Position numbers and translations under genes: made by a program
Shown here: piece by piece, positions 11,701-21,912 of the stretch
How the letters are laid out: every line of letters begins with the position of its first letter
How positions within the stretch are numbered: position 1 is the first letter of the stretch
Notes under the pieces: generated by a model
What the model was told of the DNA's origin: nothing
Database searches by the model: none
What the model saw: the letters and a program-made list of their open reading frames with translations, nothing else
Source of the DNA: Cymbomonas tetramitiformis
Lineage: Eukaryota; Chlorophyta; Pyramimonadophyceae; Pyramimonadales; Pyramimonadaceae
Direction: 5' to 3'
NCBI GenBank assembly: GCA_001247695.2
Contig: LGRX02025851.1
Coordinates: 1-64,000 of the forward strand
Length of the DNA: 64,000 nucleotides

Positions 11701-12272
11701 AGGAACTCATTTTTTACAACACACACTGTCGCGTTTCGAGGGCTCGCACAAGTTCCCCTTCCGAACTGCGACGACTTAGATGGCTTGCAAAGAGCGACTG
11801 GACAACAAGTTTCAAGGTGATAGTGATGTTTTTCGATGTCGACGAAGGTACGTACGCGGAAACGACGCGATATCAGGTTGACGAGTTGCAGTGGAAAAGA
11901 CTCCAGAGCCTTACCATAATAGATGGCAGGAATTAGGACGATTCGCCCAAGCGTCAAGATTGTTGGGAGTGTCAGTCCCTTCGCTTTGCTACCGCCCAGA
12001 TTGTAACGGTCTTCTGCCGAGATTTCTGGCTTGGCCTCACCGTCTGACGGCGTCGCAGCACTCGTGCAAATGCGTTGTCGTGGGTTGGAACGCCTGCTCG
12101 ACTCGGTTCTTCTACGCAAGCAGACCGAGAACGATCTTGACAGAGATGCTTCCTTCTTACAAAAGATTATTTCAGGACAACGCAATATTTGACGTCGTCT
12201 TGCCACAGGCTGCGCCGCTAGAGGTGGAACATAAGTGCGCGGCTGGAACCCTGCAGATGTCGGCGCGAGCAT
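8717..12272 (-). CDS. PGPS: Phosphatidylglycerophosphate synthase (CDP-DAG:glycerol-3-phosphate phosphatidyltransferase), six exons
   Basis: Exons on the minus strand: 12272-11915, 11682-11585, 11364-11314, 10827-10660, 9248-9146, 8820-8717. All introns are GT..AG and the phases join to give 293 residues. The enzyme makes PGP from CDP-diacylglycerol and glycerol-3-phosphate in plastid or mitochondrial membranes, the committed step to phosphatidylglycerol and cardiolipin. The catalytic CDP-alcohol phosphatidyltransferase motif DG-x2-AR-x8-G-x3-D-x3-D is complete and is split across exons 2 and 3 (DGYLARK, then GAFLDPVAD). Other family blocks are LPTILTLGRIVLIPA, IISREITMSALREW and NSLGKWKTATQ. 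About 95 N-terminal residues rich in Arg/Ser look like an organelle transit peptide. The start Met is the first in frame. The exon 2 donor (GTGCCC) is unusual. Intron 4 is 1.4 kb and holds a minisatellite. Identity is firm; plastid versus mitochondrial location is not. Confidence 0.93.
10450..10645. repeat. 38-bp minisatellite, five copies, inside PGPS intron 4
   Basis: The unit contains CTTGCGACTGGAG..GTGTGACAGGGCTTCAGAGCC, repeated five times at about 38-bp spacing with few changes. The array ends about 15 bp from the exon 4 splice donor (minus-strand donor at 10659-10658). Looser imperfect repeats (GGCAAG..GGGGACAC type) lie at 10230-10410 in the same intron. Confidence 0.9.
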
Positions 12273-12525
12273 GCTGCTTCACGCTGAGTCACCTGGCCGC
12301 TGAAAGGTTGACGTCTAGCGCTTCTGCGCTGTCCGCCTAACGGAATGACTTCAGTCGCACACGGAATTCCTTGCGTTGGTCGCACAAGTCTTGATCTGCA
12401 ACTTTATGATGCTACAGTTTGTGTCGCAACTTGTCGAACAAGCGATGGGGGGGGGGTTTATCGCATCGGACTTGAAACTGCCAATCTTCATTTATCTTGA
12501 TCTTCAATCTTTGGGTGATATAACT
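12273..12525. promoter_or_regulatory. Probable PGPS upstream region
   Basis: This 250-bp gap separates the PGPS start codon from the broken Helitron gene, so any promoter and 5' UTR of PGPS should lie here. A G9 run at 12447 is the only notable element; no TATA box was recognised. Called by position only. Confidence 0.3.
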
Positions 12526-13330
12526 CTATGACGGTCCACCCCCCATGCATCTGTGAATTTGATTTGCGAGTTGCAGGCGACGATACCACACCTGTACAAG
12601 TTTTTGTCCCTGAGTTAGGGCTTCTTCAGATGTGTTTTCTCCATTAGGTTTACCATCCCAATTAGCTGAAGGTGTGAAATCTAATGGTTGGCCATTCATA
12701 TGCAAACTGAATTCGGTTTTGCATGGATGATATCTATCTTTGAAATAGTTTCTCCCGGGTAGCCAGGACTCGTGAGTTTCCAGTGATATATCCTCATGAG
12801 GATTTCCATCGTTAATGGTAGCATCATGGTCCTCTGAATTTCTTGGCATCAACTTGCAGGTTGCTACCTCTTCTACACACCGCTTGACTTGCTCTTGTTT
12901 TTCTGGATCATGGGAAGACGCATAATGCTTTGTAATCCTATCTAAGGTGTTGCTAATCCATAGTAAACTATGGCAATGGGGGGACCCTCTCATTTGAAAC
13001 TCAATGCGCCTCCACCAATCGACCACCTTACTACCAAATGGCTGGGATTTTGAATTAATGATCAGTTTTTTCCAAATACATTCTTGTTTTTTATGGAACA
13101 ACCTACACGCGAGGGCTGGATGGTCTCTTAACATTGCTGTTCTTTCAGTTTGATCATATTCTTCAGCGATGCTTTCTGCTTCAGTGATGTTCTCGTGATG
13201 GTTCTGTTGATCACGGGCTATTGTGGCGTATAGTCTATTATGATATCTATCTGCTGGCGCAAATGTTAGGAAATAGCGTAGAGCACCATTAACTTGCATC
13301 ATCTTGCTGCTTACCATTGAGAGGAGTTTG
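12526..13330 (-). pseudogene. Helitron Rep/helicase-like protein, middle part (3' of Copia insertion)
   Basis: This segment continues the Helitron protein interrupted by the Copia element. It starts at the GTTTG target duplication and reads LSMVSSKMMQVNGALRYFLTFAPADRY, broken here as LSMVSSKM and FLTFAPADRY. Then come HPALACRLFHKK and the rolling-circle motif MRGSPHCHSLLWI (family pattern RGxPHxHxLxW, the HUH metal site of Rep). The catalytic Tyr region and SF1 helicase domain, normally further downstream, are absent, and the frame ends at 12526. Helitrons transpose by rolling-circle replication; Rep nicks and joins DNA. This copy lacks the helicase and is dead. Confidence 0.8.
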
Positions 13331-13622
13331 TGCTGGATTTGGCACGCCGACAGTGTCATCATCATCTGTGTCATCACCGATACGGTTCGACTACTATGAC
13401 TTCTTCACTGTCATCAGCGCCATCTCCGATATCGACTTCGGTAGTCAGACAGTTCATAGCATCTGTCATTTCACATCTGACACCTTAGGGGCTGTCATCA
13501 CATTCTTTCGGCGGAAGCTATAACACTTCGTATTATCTTGTGTATAGCTTCACAGTTTCACGGTTGACATATGTGAGTGTTGCACTTGACTTGTAGTGCT
13601 TGACTGCGTGTTTGTTCTCACG
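13331..13622 (+). repeat. Copia 5' LTR
   Basis: Begins TGCTGGATTTGGCACGCC and ends GTTTGTTCTCACG. It matches the 3' LTR base for base as far as I can read, except for the last position. The sequence just inside (GGTTTGCGCCC) should contain the primer-binding site, but no standard initiator-Met complement was recognised. Confidence 0.93.
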
Positions 13623-14095
13623 GGTTTGCGCCCACCACCGGCCTAAGGTGGTTTGTTAGAACCGCCAATTATGGCTGGCTAAAGCTCTTATAGGGGCTTG
13701 GGGCTGAGATCCGGGCATGAGGTTCTAAACGCACTAGTCACGGAAGGGGTAGAGTGAGAGAGAGGATGAATTTCCGTTCGTGAGCACAATTGCCTAGGGC
13801 TCAGGCGGACCGGTCTAGCTAGCCGCAGCCTCCGAAGCAGTACGCGCGTCATCACCAAGCCTCACGACACGATCGCCACCCTCTCTTACCCTACCCTCTC
13901 CGCGGCTGTAAAATTTGAACCTTTGAACCCGCATTTTGAGCCCCTGCCCTTATTTTTTATAGATTGTTCAAGTGTAAATTTGTTTTCTCTTGCTGAGATC
14001 TTTTTAGTACAATTTTTAGAACCTTGATCACCGAACATTTTGATTTATTGGATTTTCTAGACTAACGTTCGAACACCGCGACTGTAAATTTCACC

Positions 14096-16915
14096 ATGGC
14101 CTCTACACCGTACCAGTTGATGGCACCAGCGAGGTTAAGAGCACATCCGGCTGGTGCCTCAAAGAGGCAATTACAATTCGACCAACTGGTGGCCACACCA
14201 GTGGCTGCGCTTTCGCAACAATCAGCGGCTGAAAAGAAGTTTGATTCCGATTCCGCAGCTTTTCTGGATGACCACCAGAAGATTGAAGCACTTGTGAGGG
14301 GAATTAAATCGAAGCTGTGTGGCAAGGGGGATGCCATTGACGAGTGGAGGTTTTGTGGTGACGAGTCGAATGCTCGTTCACTACTTGACTCCCTCGTTGA
14401 GGAGCTAACCTCTCGTCTCACGCGGTTTAACCCCCTCTTCGCACATGCTTTCCGGCTGTCCGACGCGACCGCCACAGTGATGCCAACTCCAAACAAACTC
14501 CTAAAGGAGTTATTGGAGTATCTCTGTGGCGGGCCAGCGCTCGCTTCAGTGCGGGAAGCTCACCGTTACTTCCCTGACGACGGCAAAGTAATTCTTACCG
14601 CCTTAGTCAGGGACGTAATGCCCGACCTTGAAGACTTTGACAAGACAGACTTCATTTTCACACCCACAGTAGAGGTCCCGGCAGGTGTAAACCCCAAGCA
14701 GTTCATCAAAGCGTTCACTGACGCAGTCAGTAACGCTTCGACTGACTTGGGGCAACACTCTAGCCTCGACATCTCGAGGGAAGATGCGGTCCGTCTGTTT
14801 CTTCGTCGCACTTGTCCCGTCACCTACAAACAGGTGCACGAGGACTATGCGATTGAGAAGGTCAAAACACAAGCTGAGCTGACCCTGGTGAGCTGTGGAC
14901 TCGCGATTCAGCGAGTCTACAACACACTAGGGAAAACGAAGCAACTGACTAGCGCTTTCTATAATGATGCAGGACACCGCCACGGTGAACGTGGCGGTCT
15001 GGATTCCAGGGGAGCCCCTGACCTGCGCCCTCCCCGCCCGCGAGATGTATACTATCCTTCTCGGTCTTCCCACCCCTTTAAGGGGAAGGGGAAGAGTTTC
15101 CGATTCGCTGCCTCCCCCTTGCCGAAGGGGGGGAATTGGCCACAGGGAATCAGCAGGAAAGGCAAAGGCAAAGGCAAAGGCAAAGGCAAAGGCAAGAAGG
15201 GCAAGGGAAAATCGCAGAAGACCCGAGTCACCTTCCACCCGGGTTCCAAGCAGTTCATGGGCAACTGTTGGTCCTGTGGTGGGAGGCACCGCCAGGCAGA
15301 CCGTACACACATGCAGCACCTGGCGGCACACTCCATGCGGCTTGACCCCGAGGCTCTAGCCGAAGGGGCCTTCACGGATGTTCTGACAGCTCGCTTTCAG
15401 GCAGCTTATGAGCATTCGGAGGAGGCCTTTCAGGCAGTCTGTTGGGAACACGGCACACCAGACATTTGTGACTCTTCGGAGTCGGTGTGCACGTACCCTG
15501 ACGACGGATCCCTGTCCTTTGCCGCCTACCTCACCCAGGGGGATGAGGACTCTCATGCACCCGCTTGGGCACCACAGGAGTGGACTGACTCTGAGTGGGA
15601 TGCTTGGGAGACTGACTCCTACACTCAGGAACAACATGAGGAGTGGGATCGGCTTCAGAGAAAAGCCTCCGCAAAATTCGAGGCCTTTTGCTTTGCAGGG
15701 GAGGAAGCGGACTACAATGAACAAGATCTTCAGGAGCCGTACTCTTCCCTTTCTCTAGGGAGAGTTCATTTCTACGGCTTCGGGGTGGGTGGTGTCGATC
15801 GTGACACCACGCACACCCCACCGGTCGTTGCCCGCATGGACTCTGCACCTGCCGTGGCACCGCTTGATTCTTCGTCGTTCTACCGTGCGGACCCGAGCAT
15901 CGCATGCTCACCGTGTGACCCACAGCCTGCGTCTATCCGATCACATCTCGACGCAGGTGTGATGTTATACGGGGCCGCTCAGACATTGGATCATGCCGCG
16001 GCTGTATCGGGTGACACACCGGACGATGCCGAGCATGGAGACACCTGTTTGCACCCCGTGTCAGCGCTCTTCGCACACGAGGCACCCCTGGAGCCTAGCT
16101 CCGGGTTGTTCGCTGACATGGTGTTGGCAGGTGACCTTCGGTTTCAGTCAATGACCGAACAACATCACAGTGAGACCCGGGAGGAAGGGGGGGCTTGGGG
16201 GCCGAGGTCTTGGAGTTCACAGCTGGAGTCTGTAACTGGACCGGAGCCCGGCCCTCCCGTGGAGCTGCGACTGTCCCTTCCCTCACGGGTTAAGGTGGCT
16301 ACTCCTCCCGGCCTCACCGACAGGGAGCAGGACCACTGGGACAGGCTGTGGTGTGAGGATCACACCCAGCCCACCCAGTGGCACGACACCCTGCCGGCTT
16401 CGGCCGCAACGACACCGAGGGTTCCACGAGTACCGCCTCCGGTGATGCCCTTCCCTCCCGGCCCTGGCCCGTGCTTTGTCACTGCAGGAGCGGGACTATA
16501 TGCCACGGCCACGGACCCCCCTGCCAGCGGGCACGGGGTGCCTGCGGGGTCCGTGGTCGAGGCCTCGGACGAGACCGACGGCCCTGAGCCCCGTGGCTCA
16601 GGGGAAGGACAGCACTATGACCCTCCACCCTCCGTCACTGGACCTACCCTGCGTAGGGGTGTAGGTAGGGGTGGTGTGCCATTCTACAGACATGCTCTCG
16701 TCTCCACGCTTGTTGTCCTCGGCTTCCTGGGCTGTGCCATGGCAGATGTAGACTTGCTTCAGGGACAGGAGGATGCCTCGGACAGATTGAGACTGCTGTC
16801 ACCTGGGGGCCCACGGGGAGGGGCCCAGGGGACGGGGACGGGGATACTGTATGACTGGGGCTCTGATGGTGGCACTTGGGCTAGTAACAATGGGAACAGT
16901 GGTTCTTGTGATTGA
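14096..16915 (+). CDS. gag: Copia Gag-like protein (939 aa)
   Basis: ATG at 14096 follows a ~470-bp leader after the LTR. Residues about 1-290 are a capsid-like helical region. At about 345-375 there is a basic Gly-Lys tract encoded by a GGCAAA hexamer run, followed by CWSCGGRHRQADRTHM. This resembles a CCHC nucleic-acid knuckle but lacks the last Cys. The remaining ~540 residues are acidic and Pro/Asp-rich, and a hydrophobic stretch (LVVLGFLGCAMA) lies near 865-880. The protein is much longer than a typical Copia Gag. The stop TGA at 16913-16915 is followed by an open frame in the same phase. Gag forms the virus-like particle in the cytoplasm. Confidence 0.8.
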   Translation: MASTPYQLMAPARLRAHPAGASKRQLQFDQLVATPVAALSQQSAAEKKFDSDSAAFLDDHQKIEALVRGIKSKLCGKGDAIDEWRFCGDESNARSLLDSLVEELTSRLTRFNPLFAHAFRLSDATATVMPTPNKLLKELLEYLCGGPALASVREAHRYFPDDGKVILTALVRDVMPDLEDFDKTDFIFTPTVEVPAGVNPKQFIKAFTDAVSNASTDLGQHSSLDISREDAVRLFLRRTCPVTYKQVHEDYAIEKVKTQAELTLVSCGLAIQRVYNTLGKTKQLTSAFYNDAGHRHGERGGLDSRGAPDLRPPRPRDVYYPSRSSHPFKGKGKSFRFAASPLPKGGNWPQGISRKGKGKGKGKGKGKKGKGKSQKTRVTFHPGSKQFMGNCWSCGGRHRQADRTHMQHLAAHSMRLDPEALAEGAFTDVLTARFQAAYEHSEEAFQAVCWEHGTPDICDSSESVCTYPDDGSLSFAAYLTQGDEDSHAPAWAPQEWTDSEWDAWETDSYTQEQHEEWDRLQRKASAKFEAFCFAGEEADYNEQDLQEPYSSLSLGRVHFYGFGVGGVDRDTTHTPPVVARMDSAPAVAPLDSSSFYRADPSIACSPCDPQPASIRSHLDAGVMLYGAAQTLDHAAAVSGDTPDDAEHGDTCLHPVSALFAHEAPLEPSSGLFADMVLAGDLRFQSMTEQHHSETREEGGAWGPRSWSSQLESVTGPEPGPPVELRLSLPSRVKVATPPGLTDREQDHWDRLWCEDHTQPTQWHDTLPASAATTPRVPRVPPPVMPFPPGPGPCFVTAGAGLYATATDPPASGHGVPAGSVVEASDETDGPEPRGSGEGQHYDPPPSVTGPTLRRGVGRGGVPFYRHALVSTLVVLGFLGCAMADVDLLQGQEDASDRLRLLSPGGPRGGAQGTGTGILYDWGSDGGTWASNNGNSGSCD

Positions 16916-17482
16916 GAATGGTCAGATTCTGGGACTGGACACTCCTCCTCTGGATCTGGCACAGGAGACTCTCACAGTGACCACGGCCAGTTCACCAGCT
17001 CGGGTATGCCGCCCGATGCCGCCTCACAAATACAACTGTTCCGGTCAACTATAACAGCAGACAGTGAGGACCGCCGCAGGCGGTCCCGACACCTCACGGC
17101 TCTAGCCTTGGCAACCTTTCTGGCTATTATCATTCAGTGCCTATTCCTATTCTTCATGGACTTCCAGTCAATATCAGGCGACAGTACAGTGGACAGAGGT
17201 GTCGGTGGTGTTGGCCCCGTGGCTTGGCAGCAGACTGGCAGTGTCCTCGAGACCACCTCACACCTGGCACACCTCATGATCACTGTCGGTGGTGCCGTGG
17301 TGCACATGTCTTGGTGGCTCGGCTTCACTTGGACGGCACACGGCACACCACCACCTGGGCTAGTGTTCACCTGTAGCCCTGTTGTCTCGGCCTATACACT
17401 ATCACGGGACGGCGATGGCATTGTGGTAGACTCTGGTGCCACTGGGAATATCACAGGCACCAATCCAGGATCTCGGCTCTAG
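16916..17482 (+). CDS. Copia protease segment, in gag frame after a TGA
   Basis: The frame continues without a break for 188 codons past the gag TGA. Near its end it has GIVVDSGATGNITG, the aspartic-protease active site of Copia elements (DSGAT). It ends at TAG 17480-17482. The next part of the protease (LDTSATIGFSTV and onward) is in the frame one base back, joined to pol. Expression therefore needs readthrough or reinitiation at the TGA and a -1 shift inside the protease domain, or the copy carries an indel. A hydrophobic segment (ALATFLAIIIQCLFLFF) lies about 35-50 codons after the TGA-distal Met at 17006. Confidence 0.7.
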   Translation, partial: EWSDSGTGHSSSGSGTGDSHSDHGQFTSSGMPPDAASQIQLFRSTITADSEDRRRRSRHLTALALATFLAIIIQCLFLFFMDFQSISGDSTVDRGVGGVGPVAWQQTGSVLETTSHLAHLMITVGGAVVHMSWWLGFTWTAHGTPPPGLVFTCSPVVSAYTLSRDGDGIVVDSGATGNITGTNPGSRL

Positions 17483-17511
17483 ACACCTCCGCCACTATTG
17501 GCTTCTCTACG

Positions 17512-20500
17512 GTGATGACAGGTCCCGTATCCCGAACTGACGGGACCTGTACACTACACCTCTATGGCCGCGAGATACTGTCAGGGGAGATAGACGAGTA
17601 CACTATACCTGGCTGCCACTTCAAGGAAGGCGCCAGGACACTCCTATCTACCTGGGTTATGCTCCGGCATGGCTTCAGTTCCCCAGACTTCATTACCATG
17701 ACCTATACCCACCTGGACTCAGGCAGAACATATCGTATCACAGACAATCAGGTGGATTACCTCTGGGATGAGCCGCAGCGCCCGCACTCTCACCACTTCG
17801 GCTCAGCAGCTGTCAGGACCCGCACAGGTGACTCATCAGACTGGCAGTGGAGTAATAGCGAGTACACTAAATGGGCTACTACTCACGGCTCTCCTACAGC
17901 TACAGCTAAACTTGGTACTCCGGCTTTTGATGTATCTATGTATGGGGACTCTCTGCCTGTTGGAGAGGGTAACAATCATCCGGCTCTTGAGCACTGGTCT
18001 ATCTCAGATGATTGTCACACCAAACAGTGGACGGGTCAGTTCTTCTATGGCAACATTCCCTTCAGTATCAGTATGATTGACAGAATGCTGACTAAGGGCA
18101 ACCATGACTTTCTCCTTGACCCGCATAATACCACCTACTTCTGGATTGTCCCGTATATGCCACAACACCAGTTATGGCACAAGACTTGTACTATGGAGGT
18201 ACTACACATCTATCCTAAAGGCAGTAAGAGGATATTCAGCTTCTCTCGGAAGCACACATATGCTTCCAGTCACCCACTGACACCGGCTGGCTCAGATGGC
18301 GGACCTGACAGAGTATTCATTGATGGCACTCCCTTTGAGATCTGTATCCTGTTCAGGAACAGAAACACACCTGTTCGGGTCAGTCCCTTTGTGGAGTTCC
18401 ATGCAGTCATGGGTCACGGCTCTACAGCCAGTCTGCTTAAGCTCTACGACCTGCCCGGTATCCAGCTCGGTCTGCCTCTGCTGTCTAGGCGAGCTATAGC
18501 AGCTATGCCGACCTGCTCTCAGTTCTGTGCAGTATGCTGTACCAGTAAGCTGAAGCAGAAGCCCTGTGGACACCATGACCAGTTGAGATCAGTGGCCATA
18601 CAGCCCGGCCAGAAGTGGGCTGCTGACTTGACAGGACCTATTACCCCAGCTGGCTACAATGGCCACCTGTACCGATGCCAGTTCATTGACTATGTCAGCA
18701 GATTCATATTTGTGTACACCTTCGTCCAGAAATCAGAATACTACACCTGTCTGGTTCACTTCTACGGCAGCTTACATGCTATGGGATATGCACCACAGTC
18801 CATAACACTCCGTACAGACTGTGCTCCGGAGATGGGTGACCCCCAGTGTGTGGCTTTCTATCAAAAACACCGTATATTACACCAGAAGTCATCTCCTACA
18901 GTACATACAGACAACCCTCATGCAGAAAATGCCATTGGCAAGATATCAGACATGGCTAAGGCATTACTTCTGGCGGCTGGCATGCCCGAGGACTACTGGC
19001 CTCTAGCTGCCACCCATGCTGGCTTCATATGGAATATCTCTACTCACAAGAACATCTCTACAACACCATTTCATCAGATCAGAGGCTATCACTATGGCTA
19101 TGCAAAACTGAAGGCCTTCGGCCAGAATTGCTATGTCATTATGTCTCAGCAACAGAGGAACTCCAGACAGCCTGGCATGTCTAGGAAGTCCCAGCGGGCG
19201 GCCTGGTCGGGCCGTCTTGTCGGTGTATCAGTCAGCTCCCTGGCATATAAAATACTGGATACTGAGACTAATATGATACACTATGTTGGTAAGCCTCACT
19301 GGATTCATAATCATCAGGACATGGGAGAGATATTGGGCTCCTTTCCAGACCCACATCAGGCAGAGCGGGAGTTTGATGCATCCTATGACAGACCACAGCC
19401 ATTCAGTGACAGCTTTGACACAGCAGGCTCGAGGGTTCATGGTATTGGCTCTTTCTTTGACGGAGAGGAGTCACACGCATGTGTTCAGCTTATTCAGACA
19501 GATGGCACAGTTACCTGGACTATGGCGGTCAGATATGTATTACGAACATCAGATGGTCGGCACTACCGGGACCTTCTACACTATCTGGACTGCTACAGAA
19601 AGCTAAATGGCATCAATGAACACTATCCTATCTGGACTATTGTGAAGGCTCGTCAGACAATCAGAGCACCTATCTACAGTGCTATTCTCATCTCCACCCA
19701 CAGAGGCGACAGGAGGCCCTACGGTGTCATCCTGGAACCCTGCACCGACGAGCCGGCTGGCTGGCACATTGATCTACCAGCCAACCTGATTATCTTTCCG
19801 TCCACACACTCAGCAGCTTACCTGCCCTTCTCTGACACCCTCAGCAGTGACCTCAGAGCAGAGTACATGTTTGGCAGTTTCAGCAGCATGGAGCAGTTTC
19901 TCTCTGATGCTCCTACCTCTACTATTACACATATGCTTGAGGTCTCGGCACCAGAGATTAAGCTACCTCACGGTGTCAGACAGGCCCTATCCTCACCACA
20001 GTCTGAAGACTGGCTGAAAGCTATGGATCAGGAGGTTGGTGATATGGTTAATCAGGAAAAGCTCAAGCTGGGGACACCTCCGGCTAATGCACAGTACCTT
20101 ACTACACTATTTGTACTGTCTATGCCATTCAAACCTGACCCTACTGGTGCAGGCAAGCCCTATCAGATATTTAAAGCCCGTATGGCTGGTGACGGCAGCA
20201 GAACTACAGGCTATCTTCCGTGGGAGACCTCTTCAGCTACCCCAGAGATATCAGCTTTCAGACTGCTATTCATATTTGCAGCTCTATTCCAGCTGGTGGT
20301 GTCACATGTGGATGTGTCTCAGGCCTTTATGCAATCTAAGCTTGAGTTCCCCGTGTGGATTCAGTTTCCCTCTGGCTATACCTTTAAGGGCTACAGCTAT
20401 GCCCTGCTCTCATATGCGCTGTACGGCCTCAAGATTGCCGGCGCATCATGGCAGAGGATGGTTAAACAGTTTATGCTCAGTTTCAAATACATGGGACAAT

Positions 20501-21912
20501 CATTCAGACAGTCTACACATGATGCCTGTATCTATTACATCTACACGCCTACGGTTAAGGCTATGTGTGTGGTATATGTGGATGACTTTGGTATGGCCTG
20601 TTCCACGGCTCTTGAGAGGGCCTTCTGGACCGCTTTCAGAGCAACTTTTAAGGCCAAACACCTGGGTCCTATATCCTCTATCCTTCAGATGACAATACAA
20701 CATGATGACCAGGGGGTGTACCTCAATCAGTCTCGACAGATTAAAGACCTTATGACAACTAACAACATACCCGAGAGACCCTTCCGTACACCTATGGACT
20801 CTAAACTGGTGATATCAAAACCAGTAGACCCTGATCTCACTCTGGTAAAACCCTACCGGTCTATCCTTGGGTCCCTGCTCTGGCACAGCAGGACGTCACG
20901 GCCAGATATCTACTATGCAGTTATCTACCTGTCACAGTTTGTGGCCTGTCCCTCAGAGGACTCAATGAAGGCCCTTATCAGAATTGCACAGTATCTGGAC
21001 TGCACAGCACACTACAGAATGGCCTTCTATTACCCTGAGAGGCCAGCACGGGTGCTCACACTGTTTGTGTACTCCGATGCTGACCTTGCCAGAGACCTGG
21101 AAAACTCAGCCAGATCATACTCTGGCATGGTGATATTCTTCTGTGGTATGATTCTACAGTACGGTACAGTCAGACAGACAATCACAGAAACATCTTCTAC
21201 GGGTTCAGAATATGTTGCAGCATCTACTGCAGCTCAGCGGGTGGTGTCTCTCATGTTTATGCTGACAGAAATATTCGGCTATATACAACACCCTATTCAG
21301 GGACAGCCACCCTCTACTACTGGACTTGATTCTGAGATCACTGAGGCCGAGAGGGTCGCCACTGACATTGCATTCAGCTACCCTGGATTACAGCCGGGGA
21401 CTCTCCTGACTAAACTCCTGGATTACACTACACCTACGGGTACAGGAGTCGGTGGTGTCAGGCCTGATGGCAAGTCCGTGACAGATGAGCTCGAGATTTA
21501 TTCAGATTCAGACCGCAGGCCAGTGGACTATCAGAATATGAGAAGCACAGAATACCTTCCAGCTTCAGCAACCTGCCCCAGATTGGAGCTTCCGGTTCCT
21601 CTTCTCCTGGATAATGATGCATGCAGGTCTATTGCTGAAAATATCCCACTGTCCCAGAAGATCAAGCATGTTCTGGTCAGATTCCATATGCTCAGAGACT
21701 TTGTCAGACTGGGCTGGATCATATGCTGGAGGGTGCCTTCGGAGAAGAACTTGGCTGACCCCTACACCAAGCCAGTTCCTCCCACCAAGAACACCGTGCC
21801 CTACTTCAACATGCTCTTTGACAGCTACATGGATATGCAAAAGGCAGTGATTCAGGCTGCCAGATCTTTTGGATTTTCGACATGGAGGCCTACTCAGAAA
21901 GCAGCAGCATGA
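17512..21912 (+). CDS. pol: Copia Pol: integrase, reverse transcriptase, RNase H (about 1466 aa)
   Basis: Residue positions count from 17512 (GTG; an ATG follows directly). The integrase zinc region (H..H..CSQFCAVC) is near 305-345, and the catalytic triad sits in ADLTGP (~370), LRTDCAPE (~435) and HAENAIG (~469). RT has HVDVSQAFMQS and the active site YVDDFGMAC (~1021). RNase H shows YSDADLARD, SYSG and TGSEYVAAS, and the closing LADPYTKP block. The domain order IN-RT-RH is diagnostic of Ty1/copia. The reading frame is uninterrupted over 4.4 kb, matching the young LTRs. An extra ~60 residues sit between the SEYVA block and the DNDACRSIAEN block of RNase H. Confidence 0.93.
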   Translation: MMTGPVSRTDGTCTLHLYGREILSGEIDEYTIPGCHFKEGARTLLSTWVMLRHGFSSPDFITMTYTHLDSGRTYRITDNQVDYLWDEPQRPHSHHFGSAAVRTRTGDSSDWQWSNSEYTKWATTHGSPTATAKLGTPAFDVSMYGDSLPVGEGNNHPALEHWSISDDCHTKQWTGQFFYGNIPFSISMIDRMLTKGNHDFLLDPHNTTYFWIVPYMPQHQLWHKTCTMEVLHIYPKGSKRIFSFSRKHTYASSHPLTPAGSDGGPDRVFIDGTPFEICILFRNRNTPVRVSPFVEFHAVMGHGSTASLLKLYDLPGIQLGLPLLSRRAIAAMPTCSQFCAVCCTSKLKQKPCGHHDQLRSVAIQPGQKWAADLTGPITPAGYNGHLYRCQFIDYVSRFIFVYTFVQKSEYYTCLVHFYGSLHAMGYAPQSITLRTDCAPEMGDPQCVAFYQKHRILHQKSSPTVHTDNPHAENAIGKISDMAKALLLAAGMPEDYWPLAATHAGFIWNISTHKNISTTPFHQIRGYHYGYAKLKAFGQNCYVIMSQQQRNSRQPGMSRKSQRAAWSGRLVGVSVSSLAYKILDTETNMIHYVGKPHWIHNHQDMGEILGSFPDPHQAEREFDASYDRPQPFSDSFDTAGSRVHGIGSFFDGEESHACVQLIQTDGTVTWTMAVRYVLRTSDGRHYRDLLHYLDCYRKLNGINEHYPIWTIVKARQTIRAPIYSAILISTHRGDRRPYGVILEPCTDEPAGWHIDLPANLIIFPSTHSAAYLPFSDTLSSDLRAEYMFGSFSSMEQFLSDAPTSTITHMLEVSAPEIKLPHGVRQALSSPQSEDWLKAMDQEVGDMVNQEKLKLGTPPANAQYLTTLFVLSMPFKPDPTGAGKPYQIFKARMAGDGSRTTGYLPWETSSATPEISAFRLLFIFAALFQLVVSHVDVSQAFMQSKLEFPVWIQFPSGYTFKGYSYALLSYALYGLKIAGASWQRMVKQFMLSFKYMGQSFRQSTHDACIYYIYTPTVKAMCVVYVDDFGMACSTALERAFWTAFRATFKAKHLGPISSILQMTIQHDDQGVYLNQSRQIKDLMTTNNIPERPFRTPMDSKLVISKPVDPDLTLVKPYRSILGSLLWHSRTSRPDIYYAVIYLSQFVACPSEDSMKALIRIAQYLDCTAHYRMAFYYPERPARVLTLFVYSDADLARDLENSARSYSGMVIFFCGMILQYGTVRQTITETSSTGSEYVAASTAAQRVVSLMFMLTEIFGYIQHPIQGQPPSTTGLDSEITEAERVATDIAFSYPGLQPGTLLTKLLDYTTPTGTGVGGVRPDGKSVTDELEIYSDSDRRPVDYQNMRSTEYLPASATCPRLELPVPLLLDNDACRSIAENIPLSQKIKHVLVRFHMLRDFVRLGWIICWRVPSEKNLADPYTKPVPPTKNTVPYFNMLFDSYMDMQKAVIQAARSFGFSTWRPTQKAAA

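Noticed and set aside
11244..11936. 230-codon plus-strand frame over the PGPS exons
   Set aside because: Antisense shadow of exons 1-3 and introns; no protein resemblance.
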